This document shows positions 1 through 8,070 of a stretch of 40,997 bases of DNA, piece after piece (positions within the stretch are counted from its first letter, which is position 1; every line of letters starts with the position of its first letter). The stretch is taken from NCBI GenBank assembly GCA_021160725.1, contig JAGHCA010000016.1, positions 1-40,997 on the forward strand, in the 5' to 3' direction. A program made the translations under genes and the position numbers. This DNA is from Dehalococcoidia bacterium. Its GTDB lineage: Bacteria > Chloroflexota > Dehalococcoidia > GIF9 > AB-539-J10. The notes beneath the pieces were generated by a model, which saw only the letters and a program-made list of their open reading frames with translations, did not search any database and was not told the origin of the DNA.

Positions 1-171
1 GTAAACCACTGCTCGGTTTATCCCGAAGATAGAAGCAGCCTCTGAAATATTGTGATTACTCGCCTTTAGATACTCCAGAACAGCTCTCCTTGCTGCTTCG
101 GGATTGGTCTTCCGCAGTTGCTTATAATCAATCTTCCTGCTTGGTTGGTAAGTACGGAGTCCAATTTTCAT
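1..171 (-). CDS. Helix-turn-helix N-terminus of a transposase/integrase-like protein (partial)
   Basis: The reverse strand opens with ATG at 171 and stays open for 57 codons to the window edge, so the C-terminus lies outside. The peptide begins MKIGLRTYQPSRKIDY and has a basic N-terminus, then a helix-turn-helix of the type (NISEAASIFGINRAVVY) found at the N-terminus of many IS transposases and integrases. An in-frame TGA lies three codons before the ATG, and a GGAG-like site precedes it. A second small frame, GTG at 283 to stop at 128, overlaps its start and could be an upstream coupled ORF. The family call rests on the motif only. The catalytic part is not visible, so it could also be a stand-alone HTH regulator. 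Confidence 0.55.
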   Translation of the reverse strand, partial: MKIGLRTYQPSRKIDYKQLRKTNPEAARRAVLEYLKASNHNISEAASIFGINRAVVY

Positions 172-292
172 ATTGCTTCATCTCCAGATCATCAACGTTG
201 ATATTAAGAAGTTCCAACGCCTTTTTAATGTACTCAGTATACCCGTAGTTCAAAAACTGTATAGTATGTCTTGGACACCGCACATTTTCTCT

Positions 293-321
293 TTGACGGG
301 GTTATAGTGCTATGGTATAGT
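293..321 (+). promoter_or_regulatory. recA promoter with overlapping palindrome
   Basis: TTGACG (293-298), a 17-bp spacer and TATAGT (316-321) form a near-consensus sigma-70 type promoter. The predicted transcription start is around 328, about 3 nt before the recA ATG at 331, and no Shine-Dalgarno is present, so the mRNA is probably leaderless. The -10 overlaps a 19-bp imperfect palindrome, AGTGCTAT-GGT-ATAGTACT (306-324), which could be an SOS-type operator. Confidence 0.7.
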
Positions 322-330
322 ACTCAAGAA

Positions 331-1368
331 ATGGCTAGCGAGAAAGAGAAGGCAGTAGAATTAGCCATTGAGCAAATCGAGAGACAACACGGCAAAGGTT
401 CGATTATGAAGTTGGGCGAAGCTCCAGTTCGAGTGGCTGGAGACGCCATTCCTACTGGCGCACTTGCTCTTGATTTAGCTTTGGGAATAGGTGGTATACC
501 CAGAGGGCGAGTCACGGAGATATTCGGTTCTGAGTCTTCGGGTAAAACTACACTTGCCCAGCATATAATTGCTGAAGCTCAAAAAGCTGGCGGTATTGCC
601 GCATATATTGATGCTGAACATGCCCTTGACCCTCATTATGCCGCCAACTGCGGTGTTAAACTGAACGATTTGTATATCTCACAACCTGATACCGGTGAGC
701 AAGCTCTGGAAATTACAGAAACACTGGTGAGAAGTAGTGCCTTAGACGTGATAGTCATTGATAGTGTGGCTGCTTTGGTGCCTAGAGCAGAGATAGAAGG
801 GGAGATGGGCGATGCCCATGTTGGTTTACAGGCGCGATTGATGTCCCAGGCACTGAGAAAATTGAGTGCTGCTATCAGTAAGTCTAAAACAGCGGTTATT
901 TTTATTAACCAGTTACGAGAAAAAGTAGGCATTATTTTCGGTAATCCGGAAGTAACTCCTGGGGGAAGAGCACTTAAGTTCTATAGCTCTGTAAGGATAG
1001 ATTTGAGGCGGGGTGATTCCATCAAACAGGGCTCAGAGATGGTAGGTGCCAAGGTAAAGGCCAGGGTGGTTAAGAATAAGGTAGCCCCACCTTTCCGCAG
1101 CGCTGAATTTGATATTATGTTCAATCACGGGATAAGTAAAGAGGGGAATTTGGTTGACCTCGGAGTGGTAACAGGGGCGATAAAGAAAGCTGGCGTCTTC
1201 TTTACTTATGGCGACACGAAATTAGGGCAGGGTAGGGAAAATGCCAAGAATTATCTGAAGCAACACCCTGAGCTAGCTTCACAACTGGAAAGCACAATAA
1301 GAGCTTCAGCAGCTATTCCCGGCATCTCTCCCAGAGAAAGTTCAGCGACCTCTCCGCAACAAAGTTGA
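331..1368 (+). CDS. recA: Recombinase RecA
   Basis: RecA is the DNA-dependent ATPase that forms filaments on single-stranded DNA, carries out strand exchange and triggers LexA self-cleavage. The ATG at 331 gives 345 aa, a normal length. The ORF-track start (TTG at 271) adds 20 aa unlike RecA and lies upstream of the promoter. Walker A is GSESSGKT (66-73), with Ser where most RecA proteins have Pro. IDAEHALDP carries the catalytic Glu, and [21 protein letters not shown] covers Walker B and loop L1. [18 protein letters not shown] is the conserved distal core. The C-terminus is short and not very acidic. recX overlaps the stop codon, a classic pairing. Identification is certain; the start is well supported by promoter position and the family N-terminus. 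Confidence 0.98.
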   Translation: MASEKEKAVELAIEQIERQHGKGSIMKLGEAPVRVAGDAIPTGALALDLALGIGGIPRGRVTEIFGSESSGKTTLAQHIIAEAQKAGGIAAYIDAEHALDPHYAANCGVKLNDLYISQPDTGEQALEITETLVRSSALDVIVIDSVAALVPRAEIEGEMGDAHVGLQARLMSQALRKLSAAISKSKTAVIFINQLREKVGIIFGNPEVTPGGRALKFYSSVRIDLRRGDSIKQGSEMVGAKVKARVVKNKVAPPFRSAEFDIMFNHGISKEGNLVDLGVVTGAIKKAGVFFTYGDTKLGQGRENAKNYLKQHPELASQLESTIRASAAIPGISPRESSATSPQQS

Positions 1369-1865
1369 TATTACTCGGGAAAAGCCAGTTGGCAGATAGA
1401 AATTCCTTACAGTCGTGTCTTGATGCAGCATACCGTTATCTCAGTTATCGCCCGCGTAGTGAAGCAGAAATAAGGCAGTGGCTTCGCCGGCGCAATTTTG
1501 CCAGTGAAGTGACAGAGGAAGCAATTGCCAGACTCAGAGAGCAAAACTTGAGCGATGATTTTGCCTTCGCCCAATTCTGGAGAGATAACCGCTTATCTTT
1601 CAGGCCTAAAAGCAAGAGGTTGATAGAAAAGGAATTAAGAGATAAAAAAGTAGCCGCAGAAATTATTGAACAAGTGACCGAGAATATAAATGACGAGGAG
1701 ATTGCTTATAAGTTAGGCTCCAGTCGGATGCCGGCTCTTGCCCATTTAGATTATCCAGATTTCCTTCGTCGTCTAGCAAATTATCTTGGTTACCGCGGCT
1801 TCAGTTACCAGGTTATCCGTGACACAGCAGCACGCTTGTGGCGAGAGAAAGAAAACAATAAATGA
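1365..1865 (+). CDS. recX: Regulatory protein RecX
   Basis: RecX binds RecA filaments and modulates their extension and ATPase activity. The 166-aa protein has the three-helix tandem-repeat pattern of the family, with the typical early motif [21 protein letters not shown] and the later [30 protein letters not shown]. Its TTG start overlaps the recA TGA (TTGA), implying translational coupling. The true start is uncertain, because the first about 15 residues are not family-like. Its stop lies 6 nt from that of the convergent oadB. Confidence 0.92.
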   Translation: MILLGKSQLADRNSLQSCLDAAYRYLSYRPRSEAEIRQWLRRRNFASEVTEEAIARLREQNLSDDFAFAQFWRDNRLSFRPKSKRLIEKELRDKKVAAEIIEQVTENINDEEIAYKLGSSRMPALAHLDYPDFLRRLANYLGYRGFSYQVIRDTAARLWREKENNK

Positions 1866-1871
1866 TCAGCA

Positions 1872-3065
1872 TCAGCCCACTAAAGATAAAAATACTCCCG
1901 CTGCAGCAACTGTGCCCATAACACCAGCAGCATTAGGCCCCATAGCATGCATTAATAGAAAATTCCTGGGGTTGGCTTCTTGCCCCAACCTCTGTGCCAC
2001 TCTGGCTGCCATAGGAACAGCTGAAACACCTGCAGCCCCAATCATAGGATTTATCTTCGGTCTTAGGAACAGATTCATTAACTTGGCAAAGAGCACACCA
2101 CCCATAGTAGCGAAGGCAAAGGCAAGTATACCTAAACCGAAGACTGTTAATGGTTCGGGGAGCAGAAATGCTGGAGCCGCGACATAAGCACCGACACAAA
2201 CACCAAGGAAGACGGTCGCTATATCTATAAAAGCTCCAGACATAGTCAGTCCTAATCTATCAGTAACACCGCTAACACGGAGAAGATTGCCCAGCATAAA
2301 ACAACCAATGATGGGTAGTGCCGCGGGGAGTAGAAGTCCAACAATAATCACGACCATAATGGGGAATATTATCTGCTCTGCCTTAGAGACTTGTCGCAGC
2401 GTCGGTGCCATGTAGATTTTTCTTTCCTCTTTGGTAGTCAATGCCTTGATTATCGGAGGTTGAATCAATGGCACCATAGCCATATAGGTATAAGCAGCTA
2501 TAGCGGTAGCACCCAGAAGCCATGGCGCTAACTTTGTCGTAAGGTAGACCGTAGTAGGGCCATCCGCACCGCCTATAATTCCTATACTGCAAGCTTCTGG
2601 TAGGCCAAATCCCAGTCCTAGCTCTCCCAGTCCTAGAGCTATAAAGAAAGCAGCATAGACTCCAAGCTGAGCTGCAGCTCCCAGGAGGAAGTAAATAGGC
2701 CGAGCGATGAGAGGGCTGAAGTCAGTCATCGCTCCAATGCCTATGAACATGAATAGAGGGAGTAGCTCCCAGCCAAAGCCATATTGGAAGATGCGGGCTA
2801 GGAACCCAATTGGTCTCCCACCCTGCTCTATCAGCTGCGGCCAGGTAGGTGGTAAGTAATCCAGGTAAGTCCCATCAGGCATTTGGAACCCCATAACGTC
2901 GTAACCCAGGGGTATGTTGACCAGCATGATACCAAAACCTATGGGTACCAAAAGCAGTGGTTCCCATTTCTTAGCTATGCCCAGGTAAACGAATACGCCG
3001 CCGATAGCCAGCATTATCAAGCGTTGCCAGGTAAGGAAACCAAATCCCATTTCTAAGCCAAACAT
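1872..3065 (-). CDS. oadB: Sodium-translocating decarboxylase beta subunit (OadB/GcdB/MmdB family)
   Basis: This polytopic inner-membrane subunit couples decarboxylation of a carboxybiotin carrier to sodium export. The 397-aa protein has about ten hydrophobic segments. Family hallmarks include EPLLLVPIGFG near residue 36, the GGADGPTTVYLTTKLAP motif with the functional Asp at 168, and a C-terminal NFLLMHAMGPNAAGVMGT with the conserved Asn near 378. A strong GGAGGT lies 6 nt before the ATG. It follows oadG by 54 nt on the same strand. No alpha (carboxyltransferase) or biotin-carrier gene is nearby, so the substrate (oxaloacetate, methylmalonyl-CoA or glutaconyl-CoA) cannot be assigned. Confidence 0.93.
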   Translation of the reverse strand: MFGLEMGFGFLTWQRLIMLAIGGVFVYLGIAKKWEPLLLVPIGFGIMLVNIPLGYDVMGFQMPDGTYLDYLPPTWPQLIEQGGRPIGFLARIFQYGFGWELLPLFMFIGIGAMTDFSPLIARPIYFLLGAAAQLGVYAAFFIALGLGELGLGFGLPEACSIGIIGGADGPTTVYLTTKLAPWLLGATAIAAYTYMAMVPLIQPPIIKALTTKEERKIYMAPTLRQVSKAEQIIFPIMVVIIVGLLLPAALPIIGCFMLGNLLRVSGVTDRLGLTMSGAFIDIATVFLGVCVGAYVAAPAFLLPEPLTVFGLGILAFAFATMGGVLFAKLMNLFLRPKINPMIGAAGVSAVPMAARVAQRLGQEANPRNFLLMHAMGPNAAGVMGTVAAAGVFLSLVG

Positions 3066-3119
3066 GGTTATACCTCCGATTTAATTTGAGTCAGACTCTG
3101 TAAGAGTGGTGATTTTCAC

Positions 3120-3311
3120 CTAATTCTGAGTCTTAGCTGTTTCAGCTTCAGTCGCCGACTTGGCTTTTTCCTGCCCCTTGTTAATTCTTTGAAATGCAAA
3201 TCCTACTAGCCAAGTTGCTACAGCGAGTATGATTAATATGAGAAAGACAGTGCCAAAGCCCCTCCCCGCTAGTAAACCAGCCTCACCCCAATTTATTGTC
3301 ATTGGTGTCAC
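3120..3311 (-). CDS. Sodium pump decarboxylase gamma subunit-like protein (OadG family)
   Basis: The 63-aa protein has one transmembrane segment (residues about 17-39, FGTVFLILIILAVATWLVGF) followed by a charged Lys/Glu/Ala-rich cytoplasmic tail, the architecture of OadG/MmdC, which anchors and assembles the alpha and beta subunits. A strong AGGAGGTGAG sits 8 nt before the GTG start. A second possible start (ATG, three codons in) is less well placed. It immediately precedes oadB, which supports the assignment more than the sequence does. No promoter was confidently located upstream. Confidence 0.75.
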   Translation of the reverse strand: MTPMTINWGEAGLLAGRGFGTVFLILIILAVATWLVGFAFQRINKGQEKAKSATEAETAKTQN

Positions 3312-3930
3312 AGTATCTCACCTCCTTAGATTAAGAAATGTCGCTTATTTTAACACAGAAATGAGACAATTATATACTGCGTCAATCGCAGTGGGAAAGG
3401 ATACTGTAACATTTTGGTTGGTCTGTGTTGAAAGTAAAAGAGAGGCCCCACAGAGTTCTGAGACGGATTCGAGTAAGTCAATCTTTGAATTAAGTAAGTT
3501 TCTCAAGGGAAAGCATTGAGGAACTGGTGAGGCAGAAGAAGCCGGAGTCTCAAGGTAGAATCGCTAAAGTGGCAACGAATAATCATAGTTTTTAGTTATG
3601 TCAGGATGAAGAGAAGGCTGTACCAAAACCTATATTGATGTAGAGGGTGAAATTGATAAGGTTAATAGAATATTAATTCAGATATTGATCTAGGCGCAAC
3701 GGAAGGCAACTATTGAGGAAGCTAGAGGAGCTGGCTAGCCAAGGGGCTATCTGCTGGAAAACTCTTTTGGTTTGAGGGATTATTACCGGGGGGTAGGTGG
3801 TGATGGTTTTAAATCGTCTCTGGGTGCAAGTTCTGCGGGAATTGACTTATGGAATTGGAGGTTTAACCTGATTGGTTATCCGGAATTCTTACCACTCAAG
3901 AATTGACAGTTACCCCGATCCTTACCAGAC
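3312..3930. other. Intergenic stretch without intact gene
   Basis: Between oadG (minus) and the pyrG promoter no frame on either strand has a credible product. Short open runs, such as one encoding YIDVEGEIDKVNRILIQ near 3630-3690, end quickly and have no start or ribosome-binding site. The area may hold a decayed gene, but I could not name one. The ORF-track entry at 3229-3519 is mostly antisense to oadG and its leader and is rejected. Confidence 0.4.
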
Positions 3931-3960
3931 TTGACAATTTTGCCTGCGACTTTTTATAAT
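3931..3960 (+). promoter_or_regulatory. Consensus promoter for pyrG
   Basis: TTGACA (3931-3936) and TATAAT (3955-3960) are both perfect consensus hexamers with an 18-bp spacer. Transcription would start near 3967, leaving a leader of about 85 nt before the GTG of pyrG at 4052. A weaker -10-like TGTAAT lies just before that GTG, but it has no matching -35. Confidence 0.75.
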
Positions 3961-4051
3961 ACAAAAGAATTCGAGTTTGTTTCGCATTCCAATATCAGCC
4001 CACAGAATTTAGTTTTCTTTATATTGGTGTAATATATTCTTGTAATCGGCA

Positions 4052-5680
4052 GTGAGCAAGTACATTTTTATTACTGGTGGCGTAGTTAGTTCTGTAGGTA
4101 AGGGAATTTCAGTAGCCTCCATAGGAAAAATATTGAAAAGTCGTGGTATATCTGTCTCTGCACAAAAGCTTGACCCTTACCTGAATGTTGATCCGGGAAC
4201 GATGTCCCCTTATCAGCACGGTGAAGTGTTTGTTACTCAGGATGGTGCTGAGACTGATTTGGACTTGGGACATTATGAGAGGTTTATTGGAATAGAACTA
4301 ACCCAGGCTTCTAATGTGACTTCCGGTCAAGTCTATTCTTCGGTAATTGCTCATGAGAGGCAGGGAGATTTCTTAGGTGGTACAATTCAGGTGGTTCCCC
4401 ATGTAACCAATGAAATAAAGAGGCGGATAAGAGAAGTAGCCGAAATATCAGGGGCTGATTTAATGATTGTTGAAGTTGGTGGCACGGTGGGGGATATTGA
4501 AGGACAACCCTTTCTAGAAGCTATAAGGCAAATGAAAAAAGATGAAGGCAGGGATAATGTGCTATACATTCACGTCACTTTTTTACCGCACATCGCTGCC
4601 ACCAACGAACTAAAAACCAAGCCTACTCAACATAGTGTCAACGAGCTGAGGAGAATTGGTATTCAGCCTGATGTTATATTGTGTCGCAGCGATAAGGAGA
4701 TATCTGAAGGGATAAAGGACAAAATATCATTATTCTGTGATGTAGATAAGGAGGCGGTTATCTCCCTCGTTACCAGCGAAACTATCTATGAGGTTCCCCT
4801 GCTGCTTGAAGATGCCGGGTTAGGGGAATTGATAGTTAACCGATTGGGATTGAGAGCCGAAAGAAGTAATTTAGAAGAATGGCGAGACATAGTAGCCAGG
4901 CTGAAAGCTCCTAAAGAACTTGTGACTATTGGGTTGGTAGGTAAATACGTGGAACTCCAAGATGCGTATTACTCTGTGCGTGAAGCATTGTGCCATGCGG
5001 CATTGGCTCACAATCGTGAGGTGAAAATAGAGTGGCTGGATTCGGAACAATTGGATGGTCTGGCTGATGAGAAACTCGGACAAGTTCAAGGCATAATTGT
5101 TCCTGGTGGCTTTGGTTATCGAGGAATTGAAGGTATGATAAAAGCTGCCAAATTTGCCCGAGAAAGGGAAATTCCTTACTTGGGCTTATGCTTGGGGATG
5201 CAAACTATGGTCATCGAATTTGGTCGTCATGTTTTTCATACTGACAGAGTAAATTCCACTGAGTTTGATGCTAGCAGCACTTATCCTGTCATCGATCTTC
5301 TCCCTGAACAGCATGGCATAGAGCAAAAAGGGGGAACCATGAGGCTTGGGACTTATCCTTGTCATCTAATGGCGGGAACGATAGCAGCTCGAGCCTATGG
5401 CAGAGAAGTAGTCTATGAAAGGCATCGCCATCGTTATGAGTTTAATAATAAGTTCCGCCAGCCATTGAAGGAAGCTGGTCTTATACCCTCCGGATTATCT
5501 CCGGATGGGAAATTAGTGGAGGTTGTTGAGTTGCAAGGGCATTCTTGGATGCTTGCCTGCCAATTTCACCCTGAATTTAAATCTCGTCCTGATTCTCCTC
5601 ACCCGTTGTTTGTGGGATTTATTGGGGCAGCCAAGGAAACACTTATTGAAGGTGCACAGACAAGCTTGCCTTTGAATTAA
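4052..5680 (+). CDS. pyrG: CTP synthase
   Basis: CTP synthase makes CTP from UTP, ATP and glutamine in the cytoplasm. The 542-aa protein has a synthetase domain (about 1-268) starting [19 protein letters not shown], with the conserved [27 protein letters not shown] and KTKPTQHSV. Its class I glutamine amidotransferase domain (about 290-540) has PGGFGYRG, nucleophile Cys380 in GLCLGMQ and the His-Glu pair in FHPEFKSRP. Start is GTG; the N-terminus matches the family exactly. The transaldolase starts 4 nt after its stop, so the two are probably co-transcribed from the promoter at 3931. Confidence 0.98.
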   Translation: MSKYIFITGGVVSSVGKGISVASIGKILKSRGISVSAQKLDPYLNVDPGTMSPYQHGEVFVTQDGAETDLDLGHYERFIGIELTQASNVTSGQVYSSVIAHERQGDFLGGTIQVVPHVTNEIKRRIREVAEISGADLMIVEVGGTVGDIEGQPFLEAIRQMKKDEGRDNVLYIHVTFLPHIAATNELKTKPTQHSVNELRRIGIQPDVILCRSDKEISEGIKDKISLFCDVDKEAVISLVTSETIYEVPLLLEDAGLGELIVNRLGLRAERSNLEEWRDIVARLKAPKELVTIGLVGKYVELQDAYYSVREALCHAALAHNREVKIEWLDSEQLDGLADEKLGQVQGIIVPGGFGYRGIEGMIKAAKFAREREIPYLGLCLGMQTMVIEFGRHVFHTDRVNSTEFDASSTYPVIDLLPEQHGIEQKGGTMRLGTYPCHLMAGTIAARAYGREVVYERHRHRYEFNNKFRQPLKEAGLIPSGLSPDGKLVEVVELQGHSWMLACQFHPEFKSRPDSPHPLFVGFIGAAKETLIEGAQTSLPLN

Positions 5681-5684
5681 GAAG

Positions 5685-6347
5685 ATGAAGATATTTTTAG
5701 ATACTGCCAATATAGAACATATTTCCCACGGAGTAAGGCTAGGAGTGGTTGCGGGGGTAACCACTAATCCTAGCCTTGTATCGCGGGAAGGCAATGTTGA
5801 TTACCGAAAGTTAGTCCAGGAAATCTGCTCCATCGTTCCTGGCCCAGTATCTACTGAGGTATTGGGCCAGGATGTTCAAACAATGGTAACTGAGGCTAGA
5901 GAAATAGCTAAATGGGCGGATAACATCGTGGTTAAGATACCTGCAACCCTTGAAGGAGTGGAGGCCACCTCAGTGTTGGCCAAGGAAAATATAAAGGTGA
6001 ATTTAACTCTATGCTTCGCCTTGAACCAGGCTTTGCTAGGAGCAGCAGCAGGAGCCACTTTTATAAGCCCTTTTGTGGGCAGGCTAGATGACATCGGTGA
6101 GGATGGGATGAAGGTGGTGTCTGACATAGTGGAGTATTTGGATTATTATCAACTCCCAACGCAAGTTATCGCCGCTAGTATCAGACATCCTCAACATTGT
6201 TTAGCGGCAGCTAGGGTTGGTGCACATATTGCCACGGTGCCCTATGAGGTGTTATTGCAACTGATACGACATCCTCTGACAGATATTGGCATCGAGCGTT
6301 TTAGGAATGATTGGAAGAGGGTGATGGCGAGAGAAGGGTTGTTATAA
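5685..6347 (+). CDS. Transaldolase / fructose-6-phosphate aldolase-like (TalC/MipB family)
   Basis: The 220-aa length is that of the small transaldolases, which transfer or release dihydroxyacetone units in sugar phosphate metabolism. MKIFLDTANIEHI at the start, AGVTTNPSLVSREG, the Schiff-base Lys84 in NIVVKIPAT, and NLTLCFALNQALLGAAAGATFISPFVGRLDDIGEDG are all family hallmarks. It lies 4 nt after pyrG and about 60 nt before rho, so it sits within a likely pyrG-tal-rho unit. Whether it is a true transaldolase or a fructose-6-phosphate aldolase cannot be told from the sequence alone. Confidence 0.93.
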   Translation: MKIFLDTANIEHISHGVRLGVVAGVTTNPSLVSREGNVDYRKLVQEICSIVPGPVSTEVLGQDVQTMVTEAREIAKWADNIVVKIPATLEGVEATSVLAKENIKVNLTLCFALNQALLGAAAGATFISPFVGRLDDIGEDGMKVVSDIVEYLDYYQLPTQVIAASIRHPQHCLAAARVGAHIATVPYEVLLQLIRHPLTDIGIERFRNDWKRVMAREGLL

Positions 6348-6407
6348 CCAACCACCAAACCATCCCAATACAATCGGGGAAAAGAAAGGATTTAAAAAGA
6401 GGTTACT

Positions 6408-7673
6408 ATGTCAACTATGGCGGAACTAGAAAGTAAAAATCGAGATGAATTGGAGGCAATAGCCAAGGAGTGTGGCATCGTTGGTTACTCTGCTTTGAAG
6501 AAATCGGAACTTGTCCACCGTATTCTGCAGGCGGAAGCAGAGGAACAGGGGAATGTGTTTGTAACGGGCGTTTTAGAAATCATCAGTGAGGGCTATGGCT
6601 TCCTACGGCAGGATACCTTCCGGCGTGGGGCAAATGATGTCTACGTATCAAATTCCCAGATACGCCGTTTTAATTTAAGAGACGGAGATGCTATTCATGG
6701 ACAAGCTAGACCCCCTAAAGAAAGCGAGAAATACTACGGCTTACTTCGAGTGGAGAGTATTAATGGACTTGACCCTGAACTGGCAAGAACGCGCCGCAAC
6801 TTTGCTTCCTTGACCCCTATCTTCCCTAATAAGCTCATTAATCTGGAAACAACATCAGATGAGTTATCCACCCGTCTAATTAATCTTGTGGCACCTATAG
6901 GTCGGGGGCAACGAGGGCTTATTGTATCACCACCTAAGGCAGGTAAGACTGTGCTTCTTCAAAAAATTGCCAATGGCATAACTACTAACTACAATGATAT
7001 TCATCTCATGGTTTGTCTTATTGGTGAAAGGCCTGAAGAGGTCACTGATATGAAGAAGTCGGTTAAGGCTGAGGTTATCGCTGCCACCTTCGACGAACCG
7101 GTGGAGAGCCAGACTCGGGTAGCAGAATTAGCGTTAGAGAGAGCCAAAAGGCTAGTAGAAATGGGCAAAGATGTGGTTATACTCCTTGATGGTATTACCA
7201 GACTTACAAGAGCATACAACTTGGCTCTACCCGCCAGTGGACGCACTTTATCTGGTGGTATTGATTCAATAGCCCTGCATCCTCCCAAGCGATTCTTTGG
7301 CACTGCTCGCAACACTGAGGAGGATGGGAGTCTAACCATTATTGCTACTTGCCTTGTGGACACCGGTAGCCGCATGGACGACCTAATATATGAAGAGTTT
7401 AAAGGAACAGGGAACATGGAACTCCATCTGGATAGGAAATTAGCTGAGAGGAGAATCTTCCCGGCTATCAATATTATGCCTAGTAGTACGAGAAGGGAAG
7501 AGCTTTTGCTGGATGAAAATACGTTGAAGCAGGTGTGGCTGCTCAGGCGCATAGTTAATATGATAGATAGCGATTCCTCTAACCACGGCGAGGCCACTCA
7601 AAAGGTATTGGAAAGGCTGGCCAAGACGAAGAATAACGCTGAATTCTTAGCCACTCTATCTAAGGATGTCTAG
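6408..7673 (+). CDS. rho: Transcription termination factor Rho
   Basis: Rho is the hexameric RNA-dependent ATPase that terminates transcription. The 421-aa protein has a Rho N domain (about 5-45), a cold-shock-like RNA-binding domain (about 50-120, with EGYGFLR and DVYVSNSQIRRF) and a RecA-type ATPase. The ATPase carries Walker A PPKAGKT (175-181), GERPEEVTDM, the conserved ATFDEP and the R-loop region ALHPPKRFFGTARN. There is no large insertion in the N-terminal region. A purine-rich AAAGAGG precedes the ATG. A palindrome follows closely after the stop. Confidence 0.98.
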   Translation: MSTMAELESKNRDELEAIAKECGIVGYSALKKSELVHRILQAEAEEQGNVFVTGVLEIISEGYGFLRQDTFRRGANDVYVSNSQIRRFNLRDGDAIHGQARPPKESEKYYGLLRVESINGLDPELARTRRNFASLTPIFPNKLINLETTSDELSTRLINLVAPIGRGQRGLIVSPPKAGKTVLLQKIANGITTNYNDIHLMVCLIGERPEEVTDMKKSVKAEVIAATFDEPVESQTRVAELALERAKRLVEMGKDVVILLDGITRLTRAYNLALPASGRTLSGGIDSIALHPPKRFFGTARNTEEDGSLTIIATCLVDTGSRMDDLIYEEFKGTGNMELHLDRKLAERRIFPAINIMPSSTRREELLLDENTLKQVWLLRRIVNMIDSDSSNHGEATQKVLERLAKTKNNAEFLATLSKDV

Positions 7674-7675
7674 AG

Positions 7676-7696
7676 AATTCCGATTTATTCGGAATT
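7676..7696 (+). other. Hairpin immediately after rho
   Basis: AATTCCGA-TTTAT-TCGGAATT is a perfect 8-bp inverted repeat starting 3 nt after the rho stop. No T-run follows, so it is not a typical intrinsic terminator. It may protect the mRNA 3' end or be a processing site before the next small ORF. Confidence 0.5.
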
Positions 7697-7717
7697 TCCA
7701 CGGCTGCAACTCCGAAC

Positions 7718-7897
7718 ATGGTGAAAAAGCGAAGCAATCCCAGTTGGATAGATAAATTAATACTTAGGGGCAAGAAAAGCCTGGGCATTAATATTTTCCT
7801 CTGTGATAGTTGTAAATGGAACTGGAGAACTGCTTGTCACCGTCCTGAGCGCCCCAACGCCACATGGTGCCCTGATTACGTAAAGAAGGGGAAATAA
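7718..7897 (+). CDS. Small Cys-rich protein (putative metal-binding), 59 aa
   Basis: This ORF was just too short for the supplied track. It encodes 59 aa starting MVKKRSNPSW, with a basic N-terminus and four cysteines at 29, 32, 40 and 51 (FLCDSCKW, RTACH, TWCPDY), plus a His next to Cys40. The CxxC plus Cys-His plus Cys spacing suggests a single metal site or small zinc finger. It lies between rho and alaS on the same strand, where many bacteria carry rpmE (L31) after rho. It is not recognisably L31. No clear Shine-Dalgarno precedes it. The coding call rests on the ordered Cys pattern and the position; function is unknown. Confidence 0.6.
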   Translation: MVKKRSNPSWIDKLILRGKKSLGINIFLCDSCKWNWRTACHRPERPNATWCPDYVKKGK

Positions 7898-7919
7898 TTA
7901 AATTCCCCGTTGGCGAAAA

Positions 7920-7940
7920 GGTTATATCTGGTATATAACC
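7920..7940 (+). other. Hairpin between the small Cys-rich ORF and alaS
   Basis: GGTTATAT-CTGGT-ATATAACC is a perfect 8-bp inverted repeat 22 nt after the small ORF stop. There is no T-tract. It could mark the end of the rho transcript or be part of the alaS leader. Confidence 0.4.
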
Positions 7941-8039
7941 CATATCGGCAGTGAGGTGTTTTTAGGTTCTTCATCATTGTTCGTTATGGTTCAGAATAGC
8001 ATCACTTGCTCTTTTCAGCCTGATTGACATTATAGCTGC

Positions 8040-8062
8040 CACCTTCTAAAATCAAGAAGGTG
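8040..8062 (+). promoter_or_regulatory. Hairpin covering the alaS ribosome-binding site
   Basis: CACCTTCT-AAAATCA-AGAAGGTG is a perfect 8-bp inverted repeat. Its 3' arm contains the only Shine-Dalgarno (AAGGTG), 8 nt before the alaS GTG. Folding would hide the ribosome-binding site, so translation of alaS may be controlled by this structure. No T-box signature was seen in the leader. Confidence 0.5.
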
Positions 8063-8070
8063 ACTGATAA

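Noticed and set aside
271-330. Extended recA N-terminus from the ORF-track TTG start
   Set aside because: The added residues are unlike any RecA and the DNA is the recA promoter; ATG at 331 matches the family start.
7001-7597. 198-aa minus-strand ORF inside rho
   Set aside because: Shadow of the strongly conserved rho frame.
7698-8070. T-box riboswitch upstream of alaS
   Set aside because: No AGGGTGGNACCGCG-type anti-terminator or specifier loop was found, and the inverted repeats have no T-tracts.
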